A stretch of 64,000 nt of DNA from Pseudomonas antarctica (GTDB lineage: Bacteria; Pseudomonadota; Gammaproteobacteria; Pseudomonadales; Pseudomonadaceae). The stretch lies in assembly GCF_001647715.1 (NCBI RefSeq), contig NZ_CP015600.1:4092001-4156000 (forward strand), read 5' to 3'. The notes beneath the pieces are model-generated. The model searched no databases. It was not told where the DNA came from and saw nothing but the letters and a program-made list of their open reading frames with translations. Each line of letters opens with the position of its first letter. Positions within the stretch are counted from its first letter, which is position 1. Below, piece by piece: positions 38,021-47,446 of this stretch. The translations under genes were made by a program, and so were the position numbers.

Positions 38021-38940
38021 CAGCCGCGCCGCTTCATCGCCGGGTTCAGGGCCGTGTCCTGCCCGAGGCGTTGGGTGAGGAAGTCGACAAAGGTGTGGAT
38101 CTTGGCCGGTACGCGGCCGCTCTTGTGAAACACCACCTGGATCGGCAGCGGCGCCGGTTCAAAATCCGCCAACACTATCTCCAGCTCCCCCGCCGCCACC
38201 GAAGCCGCGACCTGGTAGGACAGCACCCGCGTCACGCCCCAGCCCAGCCGCGCCAGGTTAATCGCGGCATTGTTCGCCGTGACCACCAAACGCGGTTCGA
38301 TCGGCACTGTCAGCGGGTGACCCGCGTCGACAAACCGCCACTCACTCACCAACTGGCTGGAGGACGAGGTGACGACCTTCGCTTCGCGCAGTTGCTCAGG
38401 CCGCGACGGGCGCCCGTGCTGGTCGAGATAACCGGGCGCGGCGCACACCACTCGGCGCACTTCGCCGACCTTGATCGCCTGCTGCCCCGATTCCTGCAAA
38501 TGGCCGATGCGTACGGCCACGTCGACGCCTTCATCGGTCATGTTGACCACGCGGTCGACCAGCAAGGCGTTGATATTCACCTGGGGAAAGCGGTCCAGGT
38601 AATCGCCAAGCACCGGTGCCACATACAGCTCACCGAATAGCACCGGCGCGGTCACCGTCAAGTGCCCACAGGGGATGGAATAACTGCCCGCCGCGGCTTC
38701 TTCAGCTTCATCCAATTCGGCGAGGATACGCCTGCAATCTTCCAGGTAACGCTGGCCGGCCTCGGTCAAGTGCAGGCTGCGGGTAGTGCGTGCCAGCAGT
38801 TGGGTGCCGATGCGTTGTTCCATGGCGGCGATGGCCCGGGTCACGCTCGGCGGCGAGGTGTTCAAGCGGCGCGCAGCAGCGGCGAAGCCCTCCTCCTCGG
38901 CCACCGCGAGAAACACCTGCATTTCATGAAATCGGTCCAT
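38020..38940 (-). CDS. LysR-family regulator (2 of a tandem pair)
   Basis: 306 residues; winged helix MQVFLAVAEEEGFAAAARRLNTSPPSVTRAIAAMEQRIG followed by the periplasmic-binding-like effector domain (LTVTAPVLFGELYVAPVL). It belongs to the LysR subgroup that often controls glutathione-S-transferase or quinone-reductase genes, and a GST gene lies 34 nt upstream on the same strand, so these genes may form one GST-LysR-LysR unit. Confidence 0.88.
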   Translation of the reverse strand: MDRFHEMQVFLAVAEEEGFAAAARRLNTSPPSVTRAIAAMEQRIGTQLLARTTRSLHLTEAGQRYLEDCRRILAELDEAEEAAAGSYSIPCGHLTVTAPVLFGELYVAPVLGDYLDRFPQVNINALLVDRVVNMTDEGVDVAVRIGHLQESGQQAIKVGEVRRVVCAAPGYLDQHGRPSRPEQLREAKVVTSSSSQLVSEWRFVDAGHPLTVPIEPRLVVTANNAAINLARLGWGVTRVLSYQVAASVAAGELEIVLADFEPAPLPIQVVFHKSGRVPAKIHTFVDFLTQRLGQDTALNPAMKRRG

Positions 38941-38974
38941 CGGCGTTCACTCTAATAGGCACAGGGTGTTCACA

Positions 38975-39607
38975 TTACTGTGATTGCAGGCCAACGGCCG
39001 TGCGCGGCATGCCCACAAAGCCCGGCAATGCTTCAATGCTGGCAAGCCAAGCGCGCACTTGAGGGTAGTCGGCCAGTGACACATTGCCTTCCGGCGCATG
39101 GGCCACGTAAGTGTAAAAGGCGATATCGGCAATGCTCGGTTGTTCGCTGGCCAGGAAGCGACTTTGGCTCAGTTGCTGCTCCACCAACTTCAACAGGGCG
39201 TGAGAGCGGTTGATCGCGGTGACGGTATCAACATCGGCGCCAAACACCACGGCCAGTCGCGCCGCAGCCGGCCCGGCGTGAAGTTGCCCGGCGGCGGCCG
39301 ACAGCCAACGCTGCACGCATGCTTGGTCGACAGGATCGGTCGGCAGCCACTGGCCGTTGCCATAGGTGTTCGCCAGGTAGATCAGGATCGCATTCGAATC
39401 GGCCAATACCGTGCCATTGTCGTCAATCACAGGCACTTGGCCAAAGCTGTTGAGGGTGGCGATAAAGTCTGGGGATTTTTGGGCGCCCTGCTTGAGGTCC
39501 ACCAGGATAAATTCCGTGGGCAGGCCCAACAGCGACAACATCAGCTCAACCCGATGAGAGTGGCCGGACATCGGAAAACCATAAAGTTTGATCGCAGACT
39601 GGGACAT
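38975..39607 (-). CDS. Glutathione S-transferase family protein
   Basis: 210 residues from ATG 39607 (GGAG 6 nt upstream); the open frame to 39712 has no start signal. N-terminal thioredoxin-like domain IKLYGFPMSGHSHRVELMLSLLG, with the glutathione-binding VPVIDDNGTVLADSNAILIYLA (Val-Pro and Asp-Ser pair), and an all-helical C-terminal domain with PSIADIAFYTYV. Likely cytoplasmic detoxification; no substrate evident. Confidence 0.9.
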   Translation of the reverse strand: MSQSAIKLYGFPMSGHSHRVELMLSLLGLPTEFILVDLKQGAQKSPDFIATLNSFGQVPVIDDNGTVLADSNAILIYLANTYGNGQWLPTDPVDQACVQRWLSAAAGQLHAGPAAARLAVVFGADVDTVTAINRSHALLKLVEQQLSQSRFLASEQPSIADIAFYTYVAHAPEGNVSLADYPQVRAWLASIEALPGFVGMPRTAVGLQSQ

Positions 39608-39712
39608 GCAAGACTCCAAAGGTGGGGGTGTCGGTGCCAGGGATGGTCTACCGCTGCCCCGAACAATGGAATCACCAGGATTTACAATCCAGTATTTCAC
39701 CGAATGAAACAA

Positions 39713-40585
39713 TCATTCGCCGAACAATTCCACGATCAGATCGAACACCGTGGTCTTCACTGCACTGTCCAGCTCGGTCCAGGCCAACCCTGTACTGGCC
39801 TGGAAGCCGCCCAGCTGCAGATGCCGCGACACGCAATTGGCGGGCAACGCCCGCGCCGCCTGCTGCGGCAACACCCCAATGCCCAACCCGGCGGACACCA
39901 GCGCGAGCATGGTGGTGAACTCACCCAGTTCGCTGGCGATAGCCAGCGTGATGCCCAGGGCCTGGATAAACTCGTCATAGAACCCCGGCGCGTAACGTCG
40001 CGCCAGAATGTAAACCGGCAGCTTGAGCAGGTCGCCAGGCCGGATGAAATCCTGGGCCGCCAGTGGGTGATCGATTGGCAACGCCACGCAAAAATGCTCA
40101 TGCAACACCGCGCGGGTCTGCACGCCGGGGTGGGCGGCCGGCAAGCGCATCAGGCCGAAATCCAGCTGGCCGTTCTTCAAGGCAGCCGCTTGATCAGGGC
40201 CGGCCATGTCCTTGAGCTCCAGTTCGATACGCGGGTAGCGCTGGTGTACTGCGCGGATCAACTCGGGCAATAACTGTGGCAACACCGACGACACAAATCC
40301 CAAGCGCACCCGCCCGATTTCACCACGGTTGGACGCCCGTGCCGTATCGGCCGCCCGAGCGGCCTGGTGCAAGGTGGCCTGGGCTTCCGGCAGAAACACC
40401 CGGCCGGCGTCGGTCAGCGTCACCGAGTGGCGGTTGCGATCCAGCAGGCGTACGCCGAGACCGCTTTCCAGTAGCTTTATTTGCATGCTCAGCGCTGGCT
40501 GCACGATCGACAACTGTGCCGCCGCCCGCCCGAAATGCAGCTCCTGGGCCAGCACCACAAACGCGCGCAAGTGCTTGAGCTCCAT
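39713..40585 (-). CDS. LysR-family regulator, divergent from idonate/gluconate dehydrogenase genes
   Basis: 290 residues from ATG 40585 (GGGGGG ribosome site; upstream extension to 40636 unlikely). N-terminal winged helix MELKHLRAFVVLAQELHFGRAAAQLSIVQPALSMQIKLLE, as in the BenM/CatM-like LysR subgroup. Divergent from idnO-like and idnD-like genes with a 135-bp gap, so it probably controls them. Confidence 0.88.
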   Translation of the reverse strand: MELKHLRAFVVLAQELHFGRAAAQLSIVQPALSMQIKLLESGLGVRLLDRNRHSVTLTDAGRVFLPEAQATLHQAARAADTARASNRGEIGRVRLGFVSSVLPQLLPELIRAVHQRYPRIELELKDMAGPDQAAALKNGQLDFGLMRLPAAHPGVQTRAVLHEHFCVALPIDHPLAAQDFIRPGDLLKLPVYILARRYAPGFYDEFIQALGITLAIASELGEFTTMLALVSAGLGIGVLPQQAARALPANCVSRHLQLGGFQASTGLAWTELDSAVKTTVFDLIVELFGE

Positions 40586-40720
40586 CCGCCCCCCTTGGTT
40601 ATCACCAATGTTGATCAGCCGATCATAAATGAACATTGGACCTACACCCTACACTGGGATGAAGTAAGCGCCATTGGACTCAACGCTTATCACCATACGC
40701 ACGCCAGGAGAGACAACCCC

Positions 40721-41494
40721 ATGCAAAACGTTTTGGAAACGTTCCGCCTCGACGGTCGACTCGCTCTGATCACCGGTTCCAGTGCCGGTATCGGCCTGGC
40801 CATCGCTCGCGGCCTGGCCCAGGCCGGGGCGCGAGTGGTGCTCAATGGGCGCAACCGCAGCACTTTGCGCGATGCGGCCGCAATGCTGACGCTGGAAGGC
40901 CTGGAGGTGCACACCCAGGCGTTTGATGTGACCGACAGCGCGGCCATCCAGGCCGCCGTCGCCGATATCGAAGAGCGCCTTGGCCCGCTGGACATCCTCG
41001 TGAACAACGCCGGCATGCAACGCCGTGGGCCGCTGGAAGACTACAGCGAGCAACACTGGCGCGAGCTGATCAGCACCAACCTCGACAGCGCTTTCCTGGT
41101 GGGCCAGGCCGTGGCACGGGCGATGATCCCGCGCAAACGTGGGCGCATCATTAATATCTGCTCGGTGCAAAGTGAACTGGGCCGTCCGGGCATCGCACCG
41201 TATGCGGCGAGCAAAGGCGCACTGAAAATGCTGACCAAGGGCATGGCCATCGATTGGGGCCCCCATGGGTTGACGGTCAACGGCATTGGCCCCGGCTATT
41301 TCAAGACCGAGCTGAATGCAAACCTGGTGGCCAACCCCGAATTCAGCGACTGGCTGGTGCAGCGCACGCCGAGCCGCCGCTGGGGAGACGTGGCCGAACT
41401 GGCCGGCGCCGCCGTCTTCCTCGCCAGTGACGCGGCCAGCTTCGTCAATGGCCACATCCTGTATGTCGACGGTGGCATCACCGCCTCGCTGTAA
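40721..41494 (+). CDS. idnO: Gluconate 5-dehydrogenase-like SDR
   Basis: 257 residues from ATG 40721 (AGGAGA upstream). Classical SDR: TGSSAGIGLAIARGLAQAGA, NNAGMQRR, the active-site region ICSVQSE and YAASKGA, and HILYVDGG at the end. The N-terminal FRLDGRLALITGSSAGIG and NNAGMQRRGPLEDY resemble IdnO, which interconverts 5-ketogluconate and gluconate. The next gene encodes an IdnD-like enzyme, which supports the call. Confidence 0.8.
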   Translation: MQNVLETFRLDGRLALITGSSAGIGLAIARGLAQAGARVVLNGRNRSTLRDAAAMLTLEGLEVHTQAFDVTDSAAIQAAVADIEERLGPLDILVNNAGMQRRGPLEDYSEQHWRELISTNLDSAFLVGQAVARAMIPRKRGRIINICSVQSELGRPGIAPYAASKGALKMLTKGMAIDWGPHGLTVNGIGPGYFKTELNANLVANPEFSDWLVQRTPSRRWGDVAELAGAAVFLASDAASFVNGHILYVDGGITASL

Positions 41495-41507
41495 ACCGGA
41501 GAACCTT

Positions 41508-42560
41508 ATGCACGCTATCGTCTGTCACGCCTCGAAAGACCTGCGGGTCGATCCCCAGGATGAACCGCAAGCCCTCGCGCCCGATCAACTGCGCGTACGC
41601 ATAGCCCGTGGCGGTATCTGCGGTTCGGATTTGCATTATTACCAGCACGGCGGCTTCGGCAGCGTGCGCCTGCGCGAGCCGATGGTGCTCGGCCATGAAG
41701 TGTCGGCGGTGATCGACGCGGTGGGCAGTGACGTCGGTTCGTTCAAGGTCGGTCAACGCATTGCCGTTTCACCATCGCGCCCTTGCGGCGGTTGCCGGTA
41801 TTGCCATCAAGGCCTGCCCAACCATTGCCTGAACATGCGCTTCTACGGCAGCGCCATGCCCTTCCCGCATATCCAGGGCGCGTTTCGCCAAAGCCTGGTG
41901 ATCGAGACGCATCAGGCCCATCACCTGGCCGACCACGTCAGCCTCGCCGAAGGTGCGTTGGCCGAGCCGTTGTCCGTGGGTTTGCATGCGATCCAACGCG
42001 CCGGCACGGTGTTCGGCAAACGCATACTGGTGACCGGCTGTGGCCCGATCGGCAACCTGCTGATCGGCAGCCTGCGCGCCGCCGGTGCCGCTGAGATCGT
42101 CGCCGTGGACCTGTCCGCCAGCGCCCTCGTCTGCGCCGAAAAAATGGGCGCCACGCGCCTGCACAACCTGGCCGACAGCACCGATGCACTCAAGCGCTAC
42201 ACCGCTGAAAAAGGTTACTTCGACGTGATGTTCGAAGTCTCCGGCAGTGCCCAGGCCCTGCGCAATGGCCTGGAATGCATCGCCCCGCGCGGTGTGCTGG
42301 TGACGGTCGGGCTGGGTGGCGATGTGTCGCTGCCGCTGAATGTGCTGGTCAGTCGCGAGATTGAATTGCGCGGCACCTTCCGCTTCCACAGCGAATTCGT
42401 CCAGGCGGTGGACTTGCTCAACCGCCACATCGTGGATGTGCGCCCGGTGATCTCCCACACCGTGCCGTTTGGCGACGCGGTGCAGGCATTTGAGTTGGCG
42501 GCGGATAAGACCCAGGCGATGAAAGTGGTGCTGGACTTTGGTGTGCCGGACTTGGGCTGA
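41508..42560 (+). CDS. idnD: L-idonate 5-dehydrogenase-like zinc alcohol dehydrogenase
   Basis: 350-residue medium-chain dehydrogenase. Catalytic zinc site: GGICGSDLHYYQHGG and GHEVS; structural zinc site CGGCRYCHQGLPNHC; Rossmann motif GCGPIGNL. The combination with an IdnO-like SDR suggests the idonate-to-gluconate route via 5-ketogluconate. No transporter or gluconate kinase is adjacent, so the route would depend on genes elsewhere. Starts 13 nt after idnO with CCGGAG as ribosome site. Confidence 0.83.
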   Translation: MHAIVCHASKDLRVDPQDEPQALAPDQLRVRIARGGICGSDLHYYQHGGFGSVRLREPMVLGHEVSAVIDAVGSDVGSFKVGQRIAVSPSRPCGGCRYCHQGLPNHCLNMRFYGSAMPFPHIQGAFRQSLVIETHQAHHLADHVSLAEGALAEPLSVGLHAIQRAGTVFGKRILVTGCGPIGNLLIGSLRAAGAAEIVAVDLSASALVCAEKMGATRLHNLADSTDALKRYTAEKGYFDVMFEVSGSAQALRNGLECIAPRGVLVTVGLGGDVSLPLNVLVSREIELRGTFRFHSEFVQAVDLLNRHIVDVRPVISHTVPFGDAVQAFELAADKTQAMKVVLDFGVPDLG

Positions 42561-42563
42561 CCG

Positions 42564-43355
42564 TCAGCGTTCTTCCAATCGGTCGCGCAAAAACCGGTGG
42601 CTCCTGGAGAACAGCCGCCGGTAGGTGAGCAGTACCGCACCGACCGTGCCCAGCGCCGACGACGCGGCGATCAAGAACATGATGACGATCTGGTAGCGCA
42701 CCGCATCCACCGGGCTCTCCCCCGCCAGCACCTGGCCAGTCATCATGCCCGGCAAGCTGACGATGCCCACCACGGTCATCTGGTTCAGCGTCGGGATCAT
42801 CCCGGCGCGCACCGCCTGGCGGATGGCTTCCTGCGCCGCTTCCCAACGCGAACCGCCCAGGGCCAGGATCATCTCGATGGTGTTGCGCCCCGAGGTCAGC
42901 TCCTGAGTCATGCGCTCGATCCCCAAGGACACACCGGTCAGGGTATTGCCGAGGATCATCCCCAAAATCGGGATCGCATATTGCGGCTCGTACCACGGGT
43001 GGATCCGGATCACCGCAAACAAACCCACCGCCGTCACCAGCCAGGAACTGCCCCACACCGAGAGGATGCTGTCGACCCGCTGCCCGCGATAGGTCCTGCG
43101 CCCACGCCCCGCCGCCGACAGCCCGGCAATCAAGGTCATCGCACACATCAGTGGCAGCACCACATACCAGTACGCGAACTCGAATACCCAACCCAGCAAG
43201 TAACCGATGGCCAACAGTTGCACCACCGTGCGCACCGCCGCCCAGAGCAATTGGCGACCGAGGCCCAGGCGCAACAGCAATGACAGCGCGCCGTTAATCA
43301 GAATCAGCGAGGCGGCGATGCCCATGTCCAGCGCGGTGAGGTTTTGATAGTTCAT
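42564..43355 (-). CDS. fetB: FetB/UPF0014-family ABC transporter permease
   Basis: 263 residues with about seven membrane segments. GRQLLWAAVRTVVQLLAIGYLLGWVF, LGNTLTGVSLGIERM and LALGGSRWEAAQEAIRQAVRAGMIPTLNQM are strongly conserved stretches of the family; E. coli FetAB is a putative iron exporter that protects against peroxide. The start overlaps the ATPase stop (ATGA). Ends only 3 nt from convergent idnD. Confidence 0.88.
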   Translation of the reverse strand: MNYQNLTALDMGIAASLILINGALSLLLRLGLGRQLLWAAVRTVVQLLAIGYLLGWVFEFAYWYVVLPLMCAMTLIAGLSAAGRGRRTYRGQRVDSILSVWGSSWLVTAVGLFAVIRIHPWYEPQYAIPILGMILGNTLTGVSLGIERMTQELTSGRNTIEMILALGGSRWEAAQEAIRQAVRAGMIPTLNQMTVVGIVSLPGMMTGQVLAGESPVDAVRYQIVIMFLIAASSALGTVGAVLLTYRRLFSRSHRFLRDRLEER

Positions 43356-44029
43356 GGTTGGGCCGCTCCACTCAGGGCACCGGCATTCATGTGCAGGTGG
43401 ATGGCGCTCATGCGTTGGGCCTGGTCCAGGTCGTGGGACACCCAGATATAGGCGCGGGCGTTATCGGCGGCATACCAGGCGGTGATCAGCGCTTCGACAT
43501 CACGCGAGGATGTCGGGTCGAGTGCGGCAGTCGGTTCGTCCAGCAACAGCACTTCGGGGTTCAGTTGCAAGGTCCGAATCAGTGAGACCACCTGGGACTC
43601 ACCGCCTGACAAGTCACCGGCAATCTTGGCCAGGAAGTCCGGTGTTTTACCGGCGTGCCCCAGCAGTGTGGTGACCGCCGCCAGATCAAAGCTGCGCTTG
43701 CGCAACGTCTTGAGGCTGAAGGGGAAACGCAGGTTGTCTTCCACCGTGCCCTCGATCAGCGCGGGGCGTTGTGAGAGGTAGCTGATGTGGCTGCGATAGT
43801 GGGGAATCTGCGCGTCGGCGATGGGCTGGCCGTTCCACAGGACCTGCCCGCGGGTCGGCGCATCCAGCAATGCCAGCGCACGCAGGAACACGCTTTTACC
43901 GGAACCCGAGGAGCCGGTGATGGACACGCGGTCGGCGCGGTTCAAGCAGAAGTCCGTCGGTTGCAGCAACGCCACTTGGCGGCGCTCGTCCCTGCGCGTA
44001 AGGCCGCGGGTTTCTATCAGTGCGCTCAT
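43352..44029 (-). CDS. fetA: FetA-like ABC transporter ATPase
   Basis: 225 residues from ATG 44029, with AGAGGA about 11 nt upstream (TTG 44065 is an unlikely start). Walker A GSSGSGKS, Q-loop YLSQRP, signature LSGGE, Walker B VLLLDEPTAALD and H-loop SHD are all intact. Forms a two-gene operon with the FetB-like permease. Metal export is the likely role by homology. Confidence 0.87.
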   Translation of the reverse strand: MSALIETRGLTRRDERRQVALLQPTDFCLNRADRVSITGSSGSGKSVFLRALALLDAPTRGQVLWNGQPIADAQIPHYRSHISYLSQRPALIEGTVEDNLRFPFSLKTLRKRSFDLAAVTTLLGHAGKTPDFLAKIAGDLSGGESQVVSLIRTLQLNPEVLLLDEPTAALDPTSSRDVEALITAWYAADNARAYIWVSHDLDQAQRMSAIHLHMNAGALSGAAQP

Positions 44030-44161
44030 GAACGCGGGGTTCCTCTTAAACCGTGTTGGGTGCAATGGTGAGGCACGCGCAGGAAGATTTCATGAAAAAA
44101 TTCAAACTATCGCCACCCCTGTCGTTCACACGTTCACGTGCAACGTAAAACAGGAGGCGAC

Positions 44162-45238
44162 ATGCAATACCGTCAACTGGGCCATTCGGGCCTGCTGGTA
44201 TCCGAAATCATCCTCGGCACCGTACCGTTTGGGGGGCGCGCCGAGTTTGCAAAATGCGGCGCGGTGGACGTGCCCCAGGCCAAGCGCATGTTCGACATCG
44301 CGTTTGACGCCGGGGTGAATATGGTCGACACCGCCGACCTGTATTCCCACGGGCTGGCCGAGGAAGTCGTCGGTAAAGCCTTGGGTGACAAACGTCACGA
44401 CATCCTGCTGGCCACCAAGGGCCGCAGCCCCGTGGACAAAAACCCGAACAACTCCGGCTCATCACGTTACCACCTGATCCGCGCCTGCGAAGCCAGTCTG
44501 AAGCGGCTGGGCACCGATCATATCGACCTCTACCAGCTGCATAACTGGGACGGCGTGACGCCCATCGAGGAAACCCTCGAAGCACTGCGCCTGTTAGTGG
44601 GCTCCGGGAAAATCCGCTACTTCGGCACCAGCAACTTCACCGCCTGGCAGATGATGAAAACCCTGGGCAAAGCCGAGCTGCACGGCATGCTCAAACCCAT
44701 TACCCAGCAGATCTACTACACACCGGAATCTCGCGAAGCCGAGTACGAATTGCTGCCGATGGCGCTGGACCAGTCCATCGGCACCCTGGTGTGGGGCCCG
44801 ATGGGCGAAGGCCTGCTGACCGGCTCGACCCGGCGCGGGCACAAGCCGCCGGCCAACACCCGGCAGGGCAGCGACTGGCCGGAACCCTATGTGCATGACC
44901 CGGAGCGTGCGCTGGATATCATCGAGACCCTTGCTGCCGTGGGCGATGAGCTGGGTGTGTCGGTGGCGCGCACTTGCCTGGCCTGGCTCAAGGATCGCCC
45001 GGGGATCACCTCGCTGATCGTCGGCGCCCGCACCGAAGCGCACCTGCGCGACAACCTGGCGGCGACCGAACTGAAACTTACCGAGGCACAAACTTCGCGC
45101 ATCGAGGCGGTCACGCGCCGACAGCCGTTGTATCCGTACTGGCATCGATTCACCGCCGGGATTGATCGCTTTGATCCAGCGGAGCAGCCCTTCCTGGCGG
45201 AACATCAAAAGACCATGGATGCCAGAAAAGATAAGTAA
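44162..45238 (+). CDS. Aldo/keto reductase
   Basis: 358 residues from ATG 44162 (AGGAGG ribosome site). AKR TIM barrel with the catalytic set: Asp-Tyr in MVDTADLYSHG, Lys in LLATKGRS and His in DLYQLHNWD; NADPH-binding segment IVGARTEAHLRDNL near the C-terminus. Single gene, substrate unknown, probably a carbonyl detoxification enzyme. Confidence 0.88.
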   Translation: MQYRQLGHSGLLVSEIILGTVPFGGRAEFAKCGAVDVPQAKRMFDIAFDAGVNMVDTADLYSHGLAEEVVGKALGDKRHDILLATKGRSPVDKNPNNSGSSRYHLIRACEASLKRLGTDHIDLYQLHNWDGVTPIEETLEALRLLVGSGKIRYFGTSNFTAWQMMKTLGKAELHGMLKPITQQIYYTPESREAEYELLPMALDQSIGTLVWGPMGEGLLTGSTRRGHKPPANTRQGSDWPEPYVHDPERALDIIETLAAVGDELGVSVARTCLAWLKDRPGITSLIVGARTEAHLRDNLAATELKLTEAQTSRIEAVTRRQPLYPYWHRFTAGIDRFDPAEQPFLAEHQKTMDARKDK

Positions 45239-45257
45239 AAGGTCACGCAAATCCCAA

Positions 45258-45347
45258 TGTGGGAGCGCGCTTGCCCGCGATAGCGGTGGATCAGCTAGTG
45301 AATCTGGTGACTGACACTGCGCAATCGCGGGCAAGCCCGCTCCCACA
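45258..45347. repeat. REP doublet (REPIN-like inverted pair)
   Basis: TGTGGGAGCGCGCTTGCCCG at the left is mirrored by CGGGCAAGCCCGCTCCCACA at the right (one internal mismatch pair). It is the second such element, with different inner bases from the one at 22687, and lies just after the aldo/keto reductase stop. Confidence 0.85.
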
Positions 45348-45505
45348 GTTTTGAATTGCACTGAACAGCAATCCTGCCTATATTTCCCGCCTGGCGCTCT
45401 CTACGCCACCTTCCGCGGAAAGGGCTGCGCCCAAGATACTCAAGCACTACCTCATTTCTACGACTCCCAACCTTAAAGCGGAAAAGGTTTGTACAAGGAG
45501 ATCGT

Positions 45506-46711
45506 ATGTCGCCACGCCCCGCATCCTCGACCCATCACGGCCGTATCAACCTTGAGCAGCAGCGCAAGCGCGCCAAGGAGCTATTGGCGCAGCTGAAAAG
45601 CCAGGACCCCAGTGCCACCTTGTCGCAAGCCCAATGGCAGGTTGCCAGACAGCTCGGTTTCAGCAGCTGGCCCAAGCTCAAGGCCCATGTCGACGCCCTC
45701 GATTTCGCCGCCCGCCACCCAACGTTCGATGCCTGCGATGAAGCCCGCACCACCCACTGGCGCTGTGGCAGTGACATTGCCCACAGCCTGCAACTGGCGG
45801 GGTTCAAAGGGCAGTTCCGGATGCTCACCGATCCGTTGTGCATGGGGCCGGTTCGCGACCTGCCCAGCGAAGATTTCCGCGCCCTGCGCAGTGCCTTTAT
45901 CAGCCAGGCCTTTGCGCTGGACTGCGTTGATGTCGCGCGCCGCGTTGACGATGAATATAACCAACTGGACACCTTGGCCAGCGCCGACCACAGCGTGCTG
46001 TGGTGCGAGGCGGATGCCTACGATCAGCTGTTTCTGATCCGCGCGCTGGCTGGTCTTGAACAGGCACCGCCCAGGCTGGAGCTGATTGAGGTCGACCGTA
46101 TTCCCGGGGTCGAGCGCTTTATCGGCATCGGCCAGTTGGCACCCGATGTCCTGGCGTGGCTATGGCCGCAGCGACGGGTGATCTATGATGCAGCAGTCCA
46201 GTTGGCCCAACAGGCCTGGGCGGCTTACTGCGACAGTTCACCGGTCAAGCTCGCGGAACTGGCGCACAACACGCATGCGTCGCTGCCCTTTCTCGCGCCA
46301 GCGCTACTGCGCCAGTTACAGGAGTTGCCAGGTATTCTGGATGGCCTGTCACTCACCGAGCGCCTGTCGCTAAGGTACATCGCCGAGGTTGGACCGGTGC
46401 CCTTCGGCAGGGTATTCGCCGAGCTGATGGCCAAACGCGAGCCGCTGCCGTTCCTGGGCGACATGATGTTCCATGCCCTGCTGCGGCCATTAATCGATGG
46501 GCCGAACCCCTTGCTGATCGAAACCGAAACCGACCGCGAATGGCCACGCCGCGAGCTGGTGTTGACGCCTTTGGGCGCTCGGGTTCTGGACGGTGATGCC
46601 TATTGGCTGGACCACGCCAGCCATGAGCGTTGGGTCGGTGGTGTGTGCCTCAAGCCCGGCCAACCGCATTGGACTTTGGGCAGCGATTGCCACCCCGTCT
46701 GGCGTGACTGA
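45506..46711 (+). CDS. DUF1835-domain protein
   Basis: 401 residues; AAGGAG 5 nt before the ATG. Residues 1-70 contain a short helical SWPKLKAHVDAL segment often found before stress or repeat domains. Residues 80-200 are the DUF1835 domain: WRCGSDIAHSLQLAGFKG, DPLCMGPVRDLP and VLWCEADAYDQLFLIRAL. The rest (DUF3658-like region) is unassigned. No biochemical function is known to me for the family. Confidence 0.75.
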   Translation: MSPRPASSTHHGRINLEQQRKRAKELLAQLKSQDPSATLSQAQWQVARQLGFSSWPKLKAHVDALDFAARHPTFDACDEARTTHWRCGSDIAHSLQLAGFKGQFRMLTDPLCMGPVRDLPSEDFRALRSAFISQAFALDCVDVARRVDDEYNQLDTLASADHSVLWCEADAYDQLFLIRALAGLEQAPPRLELIEVDRIPGVERFIGIGQLAPDVLAWLWPQRRVIYDAAVQLAQQAWAAYCDSSPVKLAELAHNTHASLPFLAPALLRQLQELPGILDGLSLTERLSLRYIAEVGPVPFGRVFAELMAKREPLPFLGDMMFHALLRPLIDGPNPLLIETETDREWPRRELVLTPLGARVLDGDAYWLDHASHERWVGGVCLKPGQPHWTLGSDCHPVWRD

Positions 46712-46718
46712 CCCCAGT

Positions 46719-47240
46719 TTACCGCTTGGGCGATAACCCGACGGCGCACGCCACCACCGCCGGGTCGCCCAAAGGGATCGCCCGCGGTGCCACCGAGGGT
46801 GGCTGCGTCCGGCTGTCGACGGCGCGCAGTATCGGGCGCTCAACGGTCGGCAGGCTATGGTCGGGGTCGACAATCTCCATGCAACGGCGCAGCGAGTTGA
46901 AGTCCGGCGACTGCGACAGCGACAGGTGCAACGTCTGGCTCACCGATACCGACACCACCGAACTCTGTGCGCATTGCCCGTCATAGATCAGCGTGTGGCG
47001 AATCAGCGGATTGTCATGGCAATACTTCAACAGGTTGACTTGCCTGGATCGCACCAGCGCTGTGTTGATGATCAACAAGTCGAACGCCACGCAACCTGAG
47101 CGCGTCAACGCCTGCAACTCCTCGAACGAACTCAAGGGGGCGATACGGTGATAGCCCAGCTGGTTGAGCATTTTCTCGATCTTGATCCGTTGCAACAAGT
47201 CTGCATCAGCAATCAGAAGGCGTAACGCTTTATTGGACAT
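46719..47240 (-). CDS. Receiver-like regulator lacking the phospho-acceptor Asp
   Basis: 173 residues from ATG 47240. The first 120 residues fold like a CheY receiver (LRLLIADADLLQRIKIEKMLNQLGY, then FDLLIINTALV), with the acidic pair at Asp12/Asp14, but the position of the phosphorylated Asp is Asn59. The C-terminal 50 residues are Pro-rich and unassigned; no output domain. Divergent from the fimbrial chaperone gene across a region with two RcsB-box-like sites, so it is probably part of the fimbrial regulon. It may sequester a partner protein instead of being phosphorylated. Confidence 0.65.
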   Translation of the reverse strand: MSNKALRLLIADADLLQRIKIEKMLNQLGYHRIAPLSSFEELQALTRSGCVAFDLLIINTALVRSRQVNLLKYCHDNPLIRHTLIYDGQCAQSSVVSVSVSQTLHLSLSQSPDFNSLRRCMEIVDPDHSLPTVERPILRAVDSRTQPPSVAPRAIPLGDPAVVACAVGLSPKR

Positions 47241-47318
47241 AGGGTAAACCTGACAGTTGGGCATCAGCGTCGATCATTCAACGCTGAACACGGTAACCGT
47301 CAGCGGGAAACCTGACTT

Positions 47319-47375
47319 TAAGGCGATTCTGAAACGGTCACCGGGTGCACCGGCCAACTTTTAAGAATCGCCTGA
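47319..47375. promoter_or_regulatory. Pair of RcsB-box-like sites upstream of the fimbrial chaperone gene
   Basis: TAAGGCGATTCTGA (47319-47332) and TAAGAATCGCCTGA (47362-47375) are inverted versions of one element with the common core AGAATCGCCT. The same element type, TAAGAATCGTCTTA, lies before the pilin gene, and TAAGGATCGTCTTA before the kinase gene. They resemble the RcsB recognition box (TAAGAATATTCCTA in enterics). The two copies could also pair as an RNA hairpin. Confidence 0.6.
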
Positions 47376-47446
47376 AAGCCCTCGCATCACCTCGCCCCTA
47401 CCATGGCCTGCGTCCTCTTACGCTTCCATGGAATTCGTCTGTGCTC

